Part shown: positions 26,183-35,821 of the stretch, piece after piece
How positions within the stretch are numbered: position 1 is the stretch's first letter
Layout: every line of letters starts with the position of its first letter
NCBI GenBank assembly: GCA_013122435.1
Contig: WYDT01000032.1
Location: forward strand, 16,211 to 80,210
Length of the DNA: 64,000 nt
Origin: Chloroflexi bacterium AL-N1
GTDB taxonomy: Bacteria; Chloroflexota; Chloroflexia; Chloroflexales; Roseiflexaceae
Direction of reading: 5' to 3'
Notes under the pieces: generated by a model
The model's database searches: none
What the model saw: only the letters and a program-made list of their open reading frames with translations
What the model was told of the DNA's origin: nothing
Translations under genes and position numbers: made by a program

Positions 26183-28117
26183 TCAAGTATCAAGAATTTC
26201 ACGAATTTTCTGCGTTAACATATCAATACGATACGGCTTTGGAATAACAACTATAGTCTGGGAACTCCCAACTTCTCGTTTATAACCATCCTCATTGTGG
26301 TCGCTATCTACGATAAACAACGCACGCATATCTGGTTGCAGCGCTTGCATACGGTCAAGTGCATCACGACCACCGATCCGAGGCAGCGCCATGTCAAGGA
26401 TGACAAGATCAACGCTATCCCGATGTTGTTCAAACATGTTCACAGCTGCTACCCCATCCTCGGCAAGTAGCACATAGTAGCCAAGTTGTTCGAGCGTTAC
26501 TATAATGAGTTGACGAAGAGTTGGGTCATGCTCAGCAATCAAAACGGTTTCCGTTCCCCCACGAAGAACATTCTGTGTCTTAACGGTAGATGTTTGTGTT
26601 GGAAGTTCATAGGCAGGTAAAAAGACGGAGAAATCGGTCCCTTGATTTGGAGCACTAATGATTTGCATAAACCCACCATGCTGTTTGACGATACCATAAA
26701 CTACTGCAAGGCCAAGCCCTGTTCCATGTTCCTTCGTTGTAAAAAAGGGGTCAAAAATACGCTGTTGTGTTTCGTCATCCATGCCAACACCTGTATCACG
26801 CACCACAATCTGTACGTAATGACCTGGTATTGCCCACGGATAGTTCTGGCATTCAGCGGCAGTAAGTGATACATTACGCGTTGCAATACACAATAACCCA
26901 CCATTAGGCATTGCGTCTCGTGCATTGACCACCAGGTTCAAAAGAATTTGCTGAGTCTGAGCAGGATCAACAAAGACTGGATTGATATCAGAGCTGAGTT
27001 GCATGTCTATTTCGACATCCTCACCAATCAGTCGGCGAAACATATGTGATAAGTCATGGATAGTTGCATTGATTTCAACAACATTGCGCTCCATTGGTTG
27101 GCGGCGGCTAAACGTTAAGAGTTGACGTGTAAGCGTTGCTGCACGAGTTGCTGCTTTCTCAATCTCCACTAAGAGGAGGTAATCCGGATGATTTGATGAT
27201 ACCGTTTCCAGTATCAATTGAGCATTACCCATGATTGCAGTCAATACATTGTTAAAATCATGTGCGATACCACCTGCTAATGTACCGATGGCCTCCATCT
27301 TCTGTGATTGCCGCAATTGAGCCTCAAGATAGCGGTGTTCATCTTCAGCACGCCGCCGCTCACTAATATCGCGTGCCGTGCCATGTATGCCGACAGGACG
27401 ATCATGTTCATACATTAAGCGTGTGCTGATCTCAACCGGAATACGACGCTGATCACTACACACAACTTCGACCTCATACACTGTTTTATGATCCAGAATT
27501 GCATGCTTCCGGCGCAGATCATCTTTGATCAAAAAGTGATATTCTGGTGCGATAATGTATTCGATGCTTTGGCCAAGTACCTCAGCACGGGTGTAGCCTA
27601 TTAGATCCTCAGCCGTTTTGTTAAACGAAGTGAGCAAACCATTCAGATCGTAGGTATAAATGCTATCTGATGCATGCTCAAAAAGATCGCGATAGAGTGA
27701 CTCAACTTTTTGTCGCTGCCGAAATTCATCACGCTCACGTAATGCACGTTCGATCACTAGTGGTAGTCGTGATAGATGATGCTTTAACACATAATCAGTC
27801 GCACCTGCTTTCAAGCTCTCAATCGCAACCTCTTCACCAATCGTATCAGAAATTAAAATGTAGGGGATATCGAGCTGTCTTTCTTGAACCATGCGTAATG
27901 CTGTGAGACCTGCTAAACCAGGTACATTATAGTTGGCCAGGATGAGATCGTAGAGACATTGACCATCTTGTAGATCGCTCAGACGGTCGGCAAATTGTTG
28001 GCCTGTTGACACCCGCTTCCACTCACAAAGAAAACCAACCTGTTCAAGTGATACCACCACCAGTTCTGCATCATGATGATTGTCTGCTAAGATGAGCAGA
28101 TACAGTTTTCCTTCCAT
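26183..28117 (-). CDS. Hybrid histidine kinase (REC-PAS-HisKA-HATPase-REC)
   Basis: A 644-residue soluble protein. Residues ~1-120 are a receiver-like domain in which the phosphoacceptor Asp is replaced by Asn62 (LILANYNVPG), so it is probably a pseudo-receiver. A PAS domain (~140-265) follows, then HisKA with LAGGIAHDFNNVL and an ATPase domain (NLVVNARDAM, DTGVGMDDE, FDPFFTTKEHGTGLGLAVV). The C-terminal receiver is intact (DLVILDMALPRIGG, VIPKPYRID). The design suggests autophosphorylation, then transfer to the C-terminal Asp. No transmembrane segment. It is directly upstream of R2lox with a 9-base gap, which links an intracellular signal to that oxidase. Confidence 0.93.
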   Translation of the reverse strand: MEGKLYLLILADNHHDAELVVVSLEQVGFLCEWKRVSTGQQFADRLSDLQDGQCLYDLILANYNVPGLAGLTALRMVQERQLDIPYILISDTIGEEVAIESLKAGATDYVLKHHLSRLPLVIERALRERDEFRQRQKVESLYRDLFEHASDSIYTYDLNGLLTSFNKTAEDLIGYTRAEVLGQSIEYIIAPEYHFLIKDDLRRKHAILDHKTVYEVEVVCSDQRRIPVEISTRLMYEHDRPVGIHGTARDISERRRAEDEHRYLEAQLRQSQKMEAIGTLAGGIAHDFNNVLTAIMGNAQLILETVSSNHPDYLLLVEIEKAATRAATLTRQLLTFSRRQPMERNVVEINATIHDLSHMFRRLIGEDVEIDMQLSSDINPVFVDPAQTQQILLNLVVNARDAMPNGGLLCIATRNVSLTAAECQNYPWAIPGHYVQIVVRDTGVGMDDETQQRIFDPFFTTKEHGTGLGLAVVYGIVKQHGGFMQIISAPNQGTDFSVFLPAYELPTQTSTVKTQNVLRGGTETVLIAEHDPTLRQLIIVTLEQLGYYVLLAEDGVAAVNMFEQHRDSVDLVILDMALPRIGGRDALDRMQALQPDMRALFIVDSDHNEDGYKREVGSSQTIVVIPKPYRIDMLTQKIREILDT

Positions 28118-28750
28118 GGAACCGCCTTTCCTAACAACGCATTGTCCATACTAAACTCTGTTAGTACATCTCAGGTCGACCTGTTTATAGCACGACCGAA
28201 ACTAGACGTATAAAAGTAGTTAGTCTGACAAGGCTATGTTCTCACCCAAAAAAGTCAAAACATAAGCTGTCTTACACTGCCGATTGCAAACCTATCACGT
28301 TAGCGGCGTATAGATAGTCTAACATCACCACGCCATCACATGCAATAATTAATTCAGATTGGACGTTTCGTTCAGCTGATGACCCCTAAACTAAACAACA
28401 AGATGTGTATCTGTATGATGCAGTATGAAAGCACAAGCATTAAACAGGTTCCTAGGAAAAGCACATAAATCAAACCCTCTCATACCTCGAAACACATTAT
28501 CACGATGACAGCATTATCTCATCCAAATATTCTGAAACATGAGAAATTAATGTTGACAACTATGCTACTTGTCTGACAACAATTCGCATTGAAATTGATC
28601 GTAGTGATGCTGAGGCAACATGCGAAAATAACACAGGTAACTAGATGCAGTAGGATAATTATACTACTGAATATACAGCATAAGTAACCCAGTACACAAT
28701 TGCGACTGACTCAAAACAAACAGCCTCTCATATCACAGGAGCAAGTACCC
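28118..28750. other. 633-base divergent intergenic region
   Basis: AT-rich, no coding frame supported. A perfect 12-base palindrome, CAGGTCGACCTG, lies at 28173-28184, about 55 bases upstream of the hybrid kinase. Candidate -10 elements occur at 28654-28665 (GATAAT, TATACT) upstream of the giant surface protein without a clear -35; TTGACA occurs at 28553-28558 without a clear -10. Confidence 0.45.
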
Positions 28751-31700
28751 ATGAATCGATCCGCGTATCGTACCGACCTCTCTTGGCCTCAAATATCTCC
28801 ATCAAGGCCTTCCTTCGCACTTGTGGTGGGGCTTACCATAACGCTGATATCATCATTCTTTTTAATGTCCCCCGCCGCACAATCTTTGCAGCGTTCGTCT
28901 ATTGCCCCACTACAATCTCTTGGTTCGAGCACAGCTCTCCATAACTTACCATTATCTTTTATTCCCAATAGAGGGCAAACAGATGAACGGGTTATGTATG
29001 AGAGTCAGGGGCTTGGCGGTCATATTTTTTTCACCCGTGATGACATTGTGTTATCACTACCGGACAATCCTGGAGATAACCTCACTAATCCATCGTATAG
29101 GACACTGCGATTAGTATTTGAAAACGCGCACACGACACCCCAGATAACAGGCGCAGAACGACTTCCTGGTACTGTGAGTTATATGCGGGGAAATAATCCG
29201 GCAGATTGGCAGACTAATCTCCCAACCTATGCAGGTCTTACCTACACAGACATCTATCCAGGCATTGATGTGTATTATGAGGGAACAGATGGCAACCTGA
29301 AGAGCACCTATATTGTTCAGCAGGGAGTAAATCCTCAACAGATCCAATGGCACTATCAGGGTGCATCAGATGTACAACTCAATCATCAAACGGGGGATTT
29401 ACACATCACTATCGGCGATGGAGGCTCGACTCAAACGCTCATCGAGCATGCTCCTATCGCCTGGCAAGAGATCGGTAATCAACAAATCCCGGTGCCTGTG
29501 TACTACAATGTCACGGCTGACCAGAGCATACATTTTATCCTCGGCACCTACAATCCTGCTCATCCTCTCATTATTGACCCCACGTTAGAATACAGCACAT
29601 TTCTAGGTGGTGATAATTTCGACGCCATTAACGATATCGCCATCGATGCTGCTGGTAATACCTACGTAACAGGAACAACAACGTCCTCTATATTCCCTGG
29701 CAACACACCCGGAACCACATTCGGAACAAGTCTTGCTCGTCCTGATGTCTTCGTCACTAAAATCAATCCAGATGGCACACAAATTCTCTTTAGCTCAATC
29801 ATTGGCGGTGCTGGCACAGATGAAGGGAATGCTATTGCAGTGGATGGCAGTTCAGTGTATGTTGCAGGACAGACCTACTCCACTACATTTCCCACAAATG
29901 GTACACAAACTGCTTTCAACACAATGTACAACGGGAGTAGTGACGGCTTTGCGTTTGCACTTGATACAACAACAGGCGCCACTCTTGAGTACAGTACATA
30001 CCTGGGGGGAACAGAGTCAGATGTGGCATATGGTGTTGCTGCCTCTGGAAACTCTATCTTTGTTACTGGTTCTGCAGAACCATCAACCTTTGCCCAACCA
30101 CCCGCATCGGCTGGTGGTCGCGATGCCTTTGTAATCAAACTCGACCGTACCGCTGGAAGTACTGCTGCCTACAGTCGACGTATTGGTGGCTTGGCCAATG
30201 ATGAGGGAAATGCTATAGCCATTGATGGTGCTGGTAACGCATATGTAGTTGGTGTGACAAATTCTACGGATACTACATTCCCCATTGTTGGCTCACCACT
30301 ACAAGCCACTAAAGCAACCGGTAGCGATGTCTTTATTGCTCAACTTGACTCAACTGGAACACCTACATACATCTCTTATTTGGGAGGTGATGGCGACGAC
30401 GTGGGATTGGATATTGCCGTCCCGAGTGCTGGAGGGCGCGCCTATCTGACTGGTTACACCTTGTCGTCAGATTTCCCTAGTGCTGCGGGGTATTCAGGCA
30501 CGCAGGATGCTTTCATCGTAAACTACGATCTTACTACTCCTAGTATCGACTACAGCCGTTATCTTGGTGGAGCAAATACCGAACAAGGTAATGCGATTAC
30601 TATCGACAGTGATGGAAATGCCTTTATAACTGGATGGACTAATTCCAGCAATTTTCCGACGATTAGTGCGTTCCAAAACTATGGTGGTGGACAGGATGCT
30701 TTTGTTACACGCCTCACACCCACTGGAGACACAGTCTACAGCACATTCCTTGGCGGGAGTGGTCCAGAATATGGCACTGGTATAGCAACAGGTATGATTG
30801 GTGGGCGCACCAAAGTGTATGTTGCCGGGTACACAACATCTGGCGATTATCCAACGGCTGGTACCTCACTCCAGGCCACGAAAAGTTCTGGCTTTGATGG
30901 ATTTATTGCCCGTATTGACAACATCGTTCCTGTGATCGACCTCAATGGCACTCCTGCGGATATCAATTTCACGACAACCTTTACAGAAGATGGTGGAGCG
31001 ATTCCCATTGTAAACTCAACTGGCATGACTATTACCGATACAGATAATCTAGAGCTTTCTTATGCTGAAATACGCATTAACAATATTCTTGACACAGGTC
31101 AAGAAACGATCACTGTCACACCAACAGGAGCAATAACTGCTGGTGATATCACGTCGCCTGTCACAGGAACTGTTCGCATCCAGGGGCCAGCACCGCTCAG
31201 CGACTTCCAGGCAGTACTGCGTAGTGCTACATACAACAACACATCAGATTCACCCAATCAGTCTTCACGCTTTATTGAATTCGAAGTGAGCGATGGCCTC
31301 GATAGTAATACACCATTAGCGGTAACAACTATTCTGATAGAGTCGGTCAATGACGCACCTGTCTTGAATGTCCCTGGAGCACAGACTGCGACAGAAGACA
31401 CAGTCGCGACGATCAGTGGTATCAGCGTGAGTGATGTAGACTTGGGCAGCGGTAGTGTTCAGATAACCGTATCTGCTACGAAAGGCACATTGGATGCCAC
31501 AGCGACGGGAAGTGCGAATGTAAGCGGAAACAACACTGCTGCCCTCACGATTACTGGAACCATTGCCGATGTGAACAGCACGCTTACAAGCCTGGAGTAT
31601 ACTGGCAACACCGATTTTAATGGAGCGGATACCATCACAGTTGAGGCTGATGATCAGGGCAATACACCAAATCCACCCCAAACCGATACTGATACAATTG

Positions 31701-34528
31701 CCGTCACTGTCAATGCGGCAAATGACCCACCCACGGCTACCAACGATACGGCCAATGTCAATGAAGATGCCTCAGTTACCATTAGTGTGCTGGATAACGA
31801 CAACGACGATAAAGACACGGCATTTGGTGGAGCGGGTCTCCTCCCAGTGGCGACAAGCGCACTCACGGTTACCAGTGGTCCCACCAATGGCTCCACAACG
31901 GTGAATGCTAATGGCACAATCCTCTATACACCCGATCCTGATTACAGCGGTGCCGATAGTTTTACCTACGAGATTTGCGACAACGGTACACCCACCCCTG
32001 CTGAGTGTGCGGCAGCAGATGTCAATGTGACTATCGGAGCTATCAATGATGCACCAACGTTTACTCCTGGGGGCGATGTCAACGTTGCCGAAGACTCAGG
32101 CGCGTATGGCCCCACTGCCTGGGCAACGGCCATTTCGCCAGGGCCAGCCGACGAGTCAGGCCAGAATATTACGTTCAACATCGCCAATAATAGTAATACA
32201 GCATTGTTTAGCACCCAGCCAGCCATCGCAGCCAATGGCAACCTCACCTTTACTCCCGCTGCAGATGCTTATGGCGATGCGACCATTACGGTGCGTGCAC
32301 AGGACGATGGCGGCACGGCTAATGGTGGACAGGACACCTCTGGAAATTATCTCTTCACTATTACGATCACTCCTGAGAACGATACACCTGTTGCAGTAAA
32401 CGACAGTTTTACCGTTAATGAAGATAATCCGCTCAATCTTCTGGTGCTCGATAATGACCAGGATAATAAAGACACCAACTTTGGGAGTGGTGGCCTGGAC
32501 CTAACCTCAATCACTATTGACACTCCAGCGACCAACGGGAGTGCCGTTCCACAATCAGATGGCACCGTTCGCTATACACCGGACTCGAATTTTAGTGGTG
32601 CTGATAGCTTTACCTACTATGTAAACGATACGGGCCATCCTACGCCGACCCTTCAGAGCAATACTGCTACTGTTTCCATCACTGTTCTCGCGAATAATGA
32701 TCCACCGACCTTCACTGCTGGGGGTGATGTTAATGTTGCCGAAGACTCAGGGACATATGGCCCTACTGCCTGGGCTACTGCTATCACAGCAGGGACTGGT
32801 GACAGTGGACAAACGATTACCTTTATTGTCAGTAGTGATAATCCAGGCTTATTCGACACCCAACCAGCCATCGCAGCCAATGGCAACCTCACCTTTACTC
32901 CTGCTGCGGATGCCTATGGCAGTGCAACTGTTACGGTGCGTGCACAGGACGACGGCGGCACGGCTAATGGTGGACAGAACACCTCTGATCCAGAAACCTT
33001 TACGATCACTATCACACCGAGTAATGACGCACCAATTGCAGTCGATGATACCCTCTCTGTGAACGAAGACTCTCCAACGAACCTTGATGTGTTAGGGAAT
33101 GATGACGATGACAAAGACGAAGACTTTGGCAGTGGCGGCCTGAACCTAACCTCAATTACCATTGTCACACCACCAATCAATGGCAGCGCCACTCCACAGC
33201 CAGACGGCACTGTTCGCTACACACCAAACGCAGATTACAATGGCCCCGACAGTTTTACGTACCAGGTAAGCGATACAGGCCATCCTACGCCGACCCTCCA
33301 GAGCAACATTGCCACCGGCAACATTAACGTACAGGCAGTGAACGATGCTCCAACATTCACTGCTGGTGAGAATGTTACAGTGGAGGAAGATTCGGGTGCA
33401 TACGGACCAACACCATGGGCTACCAACATCGCAACTGGCCCAGCAGACGAAAGCAGTCAAACCATTGAATTCCTCGTCGAAAACGACAACAACGATGTGT
33501 TTACCGATCAACCAGTTATCGATGCGAGTGGCAATCTCAGCTTTACATCAGCATCAGACGCCTTTGGAACAGCCATCGTCACAGTCAAGGTGAAGGACAA
33601 CGGGCAGACACTCAATGGAGGACAAAACACCTCTGCTGCACAAACCTTCACCATAGAAATAACATCAGTAAACGATCCGCCCACGGCAAATGACGACGAG
33701 GCAACGATAGGTAAAAACAGTGCTGCAACATCTATTGACGTACTCGTCAATGACACCATTGAACCAGACAGTGATGAGACACTACAGATCGACGCTGTTA
33801 CACAGGGAGAGCACGGCACAGTAGCTATTGCAGATGACGCTGACATGCTGATGTATGAACCAGATACGGACTACCTCGGTGATGATAGTTTCACGTATAC
33901 CATCTTGGATAGCAATGGCTTAACAGCGACTGCAACTGTTTCAGTGACGGTCAAAGAGTTTGATATCTACCTCCCACTGATAGTGCGTGTTGGAGAACCT
34001 GAACTACCTGATCTGACCGGCAGCTTTGAACTTAGTTCACAAACCACGACAGCAGATGAGCCAGTTACCATTACGGTTACTATTACAAACTCAGGCACGG
34101 CATCGGCTAGTAATTTCTGGGTTGATTTCTACATTAACCCTGATACACCACCAACCTCACCAAACATACCCTGGGATGAAACGTGTAGCATAGAACCCTG
34201 TTACGGCATCGCCTGGTTTGTTGAGAACACCATTGCACCGGGAGATTCTGTCATACTTACTTCTACCTCAGACAGCTACTTCCAACCAAATACCATCTGG
34301 CCAGGGTATTTTGCACCGGGAACCACCGATCTCTATCTCTATGTAGATAGCTGGAATCGGGACACATCAATCGGTAACGGAAGCCCATACGGTGCTATTC
34401 GCGAAAGCGATGAAGTCAACAACCGTGCCGAACAAACCGGACTGACTATCGAGGGTATCCAGATAGCGCCAGCCAACACACGCAGACCAGAAGATCTTCC
34501 AACACGACCGAATCGACCTCAACAATAG
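28751..34528 (+). CDS. Giant secreted SBBP-propeller/cadherin-like repeat protein with CARDB domain
   Basis: A 1925-residue protein; the ATG at 28751 follows AGGAG. Signal peptide at ~24-45 (LVVGLTITLISSFFLMSPAA). Next is a DUF7948-type domain (FIPNRGQTDERVMYESQG), common before SBBP repeats. Seven SBBP beta-propeller repeats follow, each like YSTFLGG...G.AIDxxGNxYVTGxT. The middle and C-terminal parts hold cadherin-like/Ig-like repeats with NDxPxAxxDxxxVNEDxxxxxxVLxND cores. Three of these are encoded by tandem DNA units of ~650 bases. The end is a CARDB-type domain (DLTGSFELSS, VTITNSGTASASNFWVDFY). Such proteins are surface adhesins or sheath components. Many acidic loops may bind calcium (inference). 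The next gene, a membrane protein with a carboxypeptidase-regulatory-like domain, is 76 bases downstream. Confidence 0.9.
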   Translation: MNRSAYRTDLSWPQISPSRPSFALVVGLTITLISSFFLMSPAAQSLQRSSIAPLQSLGSSTALHNLPLSFIPNRGQTDERVMYESQGLGGHIFFTRDDIVLSLPDNPGDNLTNPSYRTLRLVFENAHTTPQITGAERLPGTVSYMRGNNPADWQTNLPTYAGLTYTDIYPGIDVYYEGTDGNLKSTYIVQQGVNPQQIQWHYQGASDVQLNHQTGDLHITIGDGGSTQTLIEHAPIAWQEIGNQQIPVPVYYNVTADQSIHFILGTYNPAHPLIIDPTLEYSTFLGGDNFDAINDIAIDAAGNTYVTGTTTSSIFPGNTPGTTFGTSLARPDVFVTKINPDGTQILFSSIIGGAGTDEGNAIAVDGSSVYVAGQTYSTTFPTNGTQTAFNTMYNGSSDGFAFALDTTTGATLEYSTYLGGTESDVAYGVAASGNSIFVTGSAEPSTFAQPPASAGGRDAFVIKLDRTAGSTAAYSRRIGGLANDEGNAIAIDGAGNAYVVGVTNSTDTTFPIVGSPLQATKATGSDVFIAQLDSTGTPTYISYLGGDGDDVGLDIAVPSAGGRAYLTGYTLSSDFPSAAGYSGTQDAFIVNYDLTTPSIDYSRYLGGANTEQGNAITIDSDGNAFITGWTNSSNFPTISAFQNYGGGQDAFVTRLTPTGDTVYSTFLGGSGPEYGTGIATGMIGGRTKVYVAGYTTSGDYPTAGTSLQATKSSGFDGFIARIDNIVPVIDLNGTPADINFTTTFTEDGGAIPIVNSTGMTITDTDNLELSYAEIRINNILDTGQETITVTPTGAITAGDITSPVTGTVRIQGPAPLSDFQAVLRSATYNNTSDSPNQSSRFIEFEVSDGLDSNTPLAVTTILIESVNDAPVLNVPGAQTATEDTVATISGISVSDVDLGSGSVQITVSATKGTLDATATGSANVSGNNTAALTITGTIADVNSTLTSLEYTGNTDFNGADTITVEADDQGNTPNPPQTDTDTIAVTVNAANDPPTATNDTANVNEDASVTISVLDNDNDDKDTAFGGAGLLPVATSALTVTSGPTNGSTTVNANGTILYTPDPDYSGADSFTYEICDNGTPTPAECAAADVNVTIGAINDAPTFTPGGDVNVAEDSGAYGPTAWATAISPGPADESGQNITFNIANNSNTALFSTQPAIAANGNLTFTPAADAYGDATITVRAQDDGGTANGGQDTSGNYLFTITITPENDTPVAVNDSFTVNEDNPLNLLVLDNDQDNKDTNFGSGGLDLTSITIDTPATNGSAVPQSDGTVRYTPDSNFSGADSFTYYVNDTGHPTPTLQSNTATVSITVLANNDPPTFTAGGDVNVAEDSGTYGPTAWATAITAGTGDSGQTITFIVSSDNPGLFDTQPAIAANGNLTFTPAADAYGSATVTVRAQDDGGTANGGQNTSDPETFTITITPSNDAPIAVDDTLSVNEDSPTNLDVLGNDDDDKDEDFGSGGLNLTSITIVTPPINGSATPQPDGTVRYTPNADYNGPDSFTYQVSDTGHPTPTLQSNIATGNINVQAVNDAPTFTAGENVTVEEDSGAYGPTPWATNIATGPADESSQTIEFLVENDNNDVFTDQPVIDASGNLSFTSASDAFGTAIVTVKVKDNGQTLNGGQNTSAAQTFTIEITSVNDPPTANDDEATIGKNSAATSIDVLVNDTIEPDSDETLQIDAVTQGEHGTVAIADDADMLMYEPDTDYLGDDSFTYTILDSNGLTATATVSVTVKEFDIYLPLIVRVGEPELPDLTGSFELSSQTTTADEPVTITVTITNSGTASASNFWVDFYINPDTPPTSPNIPWDETCSIEPCYGIAWFVENTIAPGDSVILTSTSDSYFQPNTIWPGYFAPGTTDLYLYVDSWNRDTSIGNGSPYGAIRESDEVNNRAEQTGLTIEGIQIAPANTRRPEDLPTRPNRPQQ
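32048..33690 (+). repeat. Tandem ~650-base coding repeats inside the giant protein gene
   Basis: Units begin near 32048, 32699 and 33344 with the shared start GA(T)-CC-ACC and TTCACTGCTGG-like text. The first two share long nearly identical blocks (for example 32210-32255 versus 32860-32905, and 32299-32345 versus 32933-32980). The third is more diverged and incomplete. Spacing (651 and 645) keeps the reading frame. Confidence 0.8.
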
Positions 34529-34604
34529 GACATTCGAGGCTTGCTGGTGAGTATGAATACACCGTTCTCGCCAGCAACCTAACCATCCACAAGGAGTCTT
34601 AATT

Positions 34605-35489
34605 ATGTTATGGCGAATTATAGGTAGAGCATGTCTCGCCAGTGGGCTACTGATGCTGTTATGGGGATTGAATATTTTACCCGCCAGCAGTGCCACCCCA
34701 CACATACCATTGGAACAACCATCACCACGCCCGACACTCCCCCCTACGGATGTGCCTGCCACTACACCAGAGCCTAACCAGCCTGAGAGCAAAAGTTCAA
34801 ACTCAGACTCAGAGCGAGCACCCCAGACAGGGCATATTACTGGCACAGTTATTGACTCAACCACTGGCGCGCCTGTTCCAGGTATCCAGGTAAACATCGG
34901 CGATATGATAGTGACCAGTGATGAAAACGGGAACTATGACTACTGGGTCCCTGAAGGAGACTACAACGTCGAACTCAACATTTCACCCAACATAGGCACA
35001 GCCATACAAGGTGCACAAACAGTTAACATCAAACCAGGAAGCGCCACAGTTCTTCATTTGCAGTACCGCAGTTCATTGCGTATAACACCGGTACCTGCCG
35101 GACAAACAACACAATGGTCACCCCAAGTAGTGGCTCAGTCCCAATCGGCCCCCATCAATCAGCCCATAGCTGTCAAACCAACTCGCCTTCCTGAGACAAG
35201 TAATCTTCCTTATGGGAGTGCATGGTTATGGTTATCGTTCGGCGCGATGTTCGCTATCGCAGGCGGATGGTTAAGTCTGACACGTGCCAGCCGCGCGCGC
35301 GTGCTACGTGCGGTTCCTGGCGTGAGTGAAGCAGCAGCATATGCCTACGCAAACGCAGATATCACGCTTTTAACTGCCCTATTGACAGCAGATGTGTATC
35401 GAGTCAAACGAACACTGGCAACCAATAGTGACCCGGCAAACGATGAGCCTTTCCTTCATTCACTCCTCTTCCCACGCAAGAAACAATAA
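34605..35489 (+). CDS. Membrane protein with carboxypeptidase-regulatory-like domain
   Basis: A 294-residue protein with an AAGGAG site. A signal peptide (residues ~8-30) leads to a Pro/Ser/Thr-rich linker (~31-75), then a domain starting GHITGTVIDSTTGAPVPGIQVNIG and ending VPEGDYNVELN, the typical CarboxypepD_reg-like Ig-like fold. A second linker precedes a transmembrane helix (SAWLWLSFGAMFAIAGGWLSL, ~206-227) and a cytoplasmic tail of ~65 residues. It directly follows the giant surface protein on the same strand and may anchor or assist it. Function unknown. Confidence 0.75.
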   Translation: MLWRIIGRACLASGLLMLLWGLNILPASSATPHIPLEQPSPRPTLPPTDVPATTPEPNQPESKSSNSDSERAPQTGHITGTVIDSTTGAPVPGIQVNIGDMIVTSDENGNYDYWVPEGDYNVELNISPNIGTAIQGAQTVNIKPGSATVLHLQYRSSLRITPVPAGQTTQWSPQVVAQSQSAPINQPIAVKPTRLPETSNLPYGSAWLWLSFGAMFAIAGGWLSLTRASRARVLRAVPGVSEAAAYAYANADITLLTALLTADVYRVKRTLATNSDPANDEPFLHSLLFPRKKQ

Positions 35490-35511
35490 AGTAAACTCAT
35501 AGTTCCTCTTT

Positions 35512-35546
35512 AATGACTGGGACCGTGATAAATCGTCCCAGTCATT
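35512..35546 (+). terminator. Terminator after the giant-protein operon
   Basis: AATGACTGGGAC and GTCCCAGTCATT form a perfect 12-base stem with an 11-base loop followed by ATTTTAT. Confidence 0.8.
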
Positions 35547-35580
35547 ATTTTATGTAAACTTTGCAGTGTTGCATATTGAT

Positions 35581-35601
35581 TATAATTGGTTATATAACCA
35601 A
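35581..35601 (+). promoter_or_regulatory. Perfect 16-base palindrome overlapping a TATAAT
   Basis: TATAAT at 35581-35586 overlaps TTGGTTATATAACCAA at 35586-35601. A -35 at normal distance is weak. The arrangement suggests an operator on the thiolase promoter, about 220 bases before its start. Confidence 0.55.
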
Positions 35602-35685
35602 CGACATGAAATTCTTGAAATATTGAACATTTTCTGGTATCATATGCAAATCGACTTTTAGATTACACGCTGATGTGTCCGAGTC

Positions 35686-35721
35686 AGACCTTCTGCGTGC
35701 CGTGCGCATACGGTCTTTTTT
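35686..35721 (+). terminator. Hairpin with T-run in the thiolase leader (attenuator-like)
   Basis: AGACC/GGTCT and an inner TGCG/CGCA pair with an internal TTC/TAC loop, followed by six T. It lies between the palindromic promoter and the thiolase start, so it could attenuate the leader transcript or end a short RNA. Confidence 0.55.
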
Positions 35722-35821
35722 ATTGCTCAAAATACTCTTATCAAATCAAAGTGATTGATAAAATTATTTTGTGTTGAAATAATTTGAGATACAGCACGCT
35801 TCTGTGTTGAGGGATATTAGA

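Noticed and set aside
28700..28750. Upstream extension of the giant protein to 28700
   Set aside because: It would start with TTG without a ribosome site; ATG at 28751 has AGGAG at good spacing.
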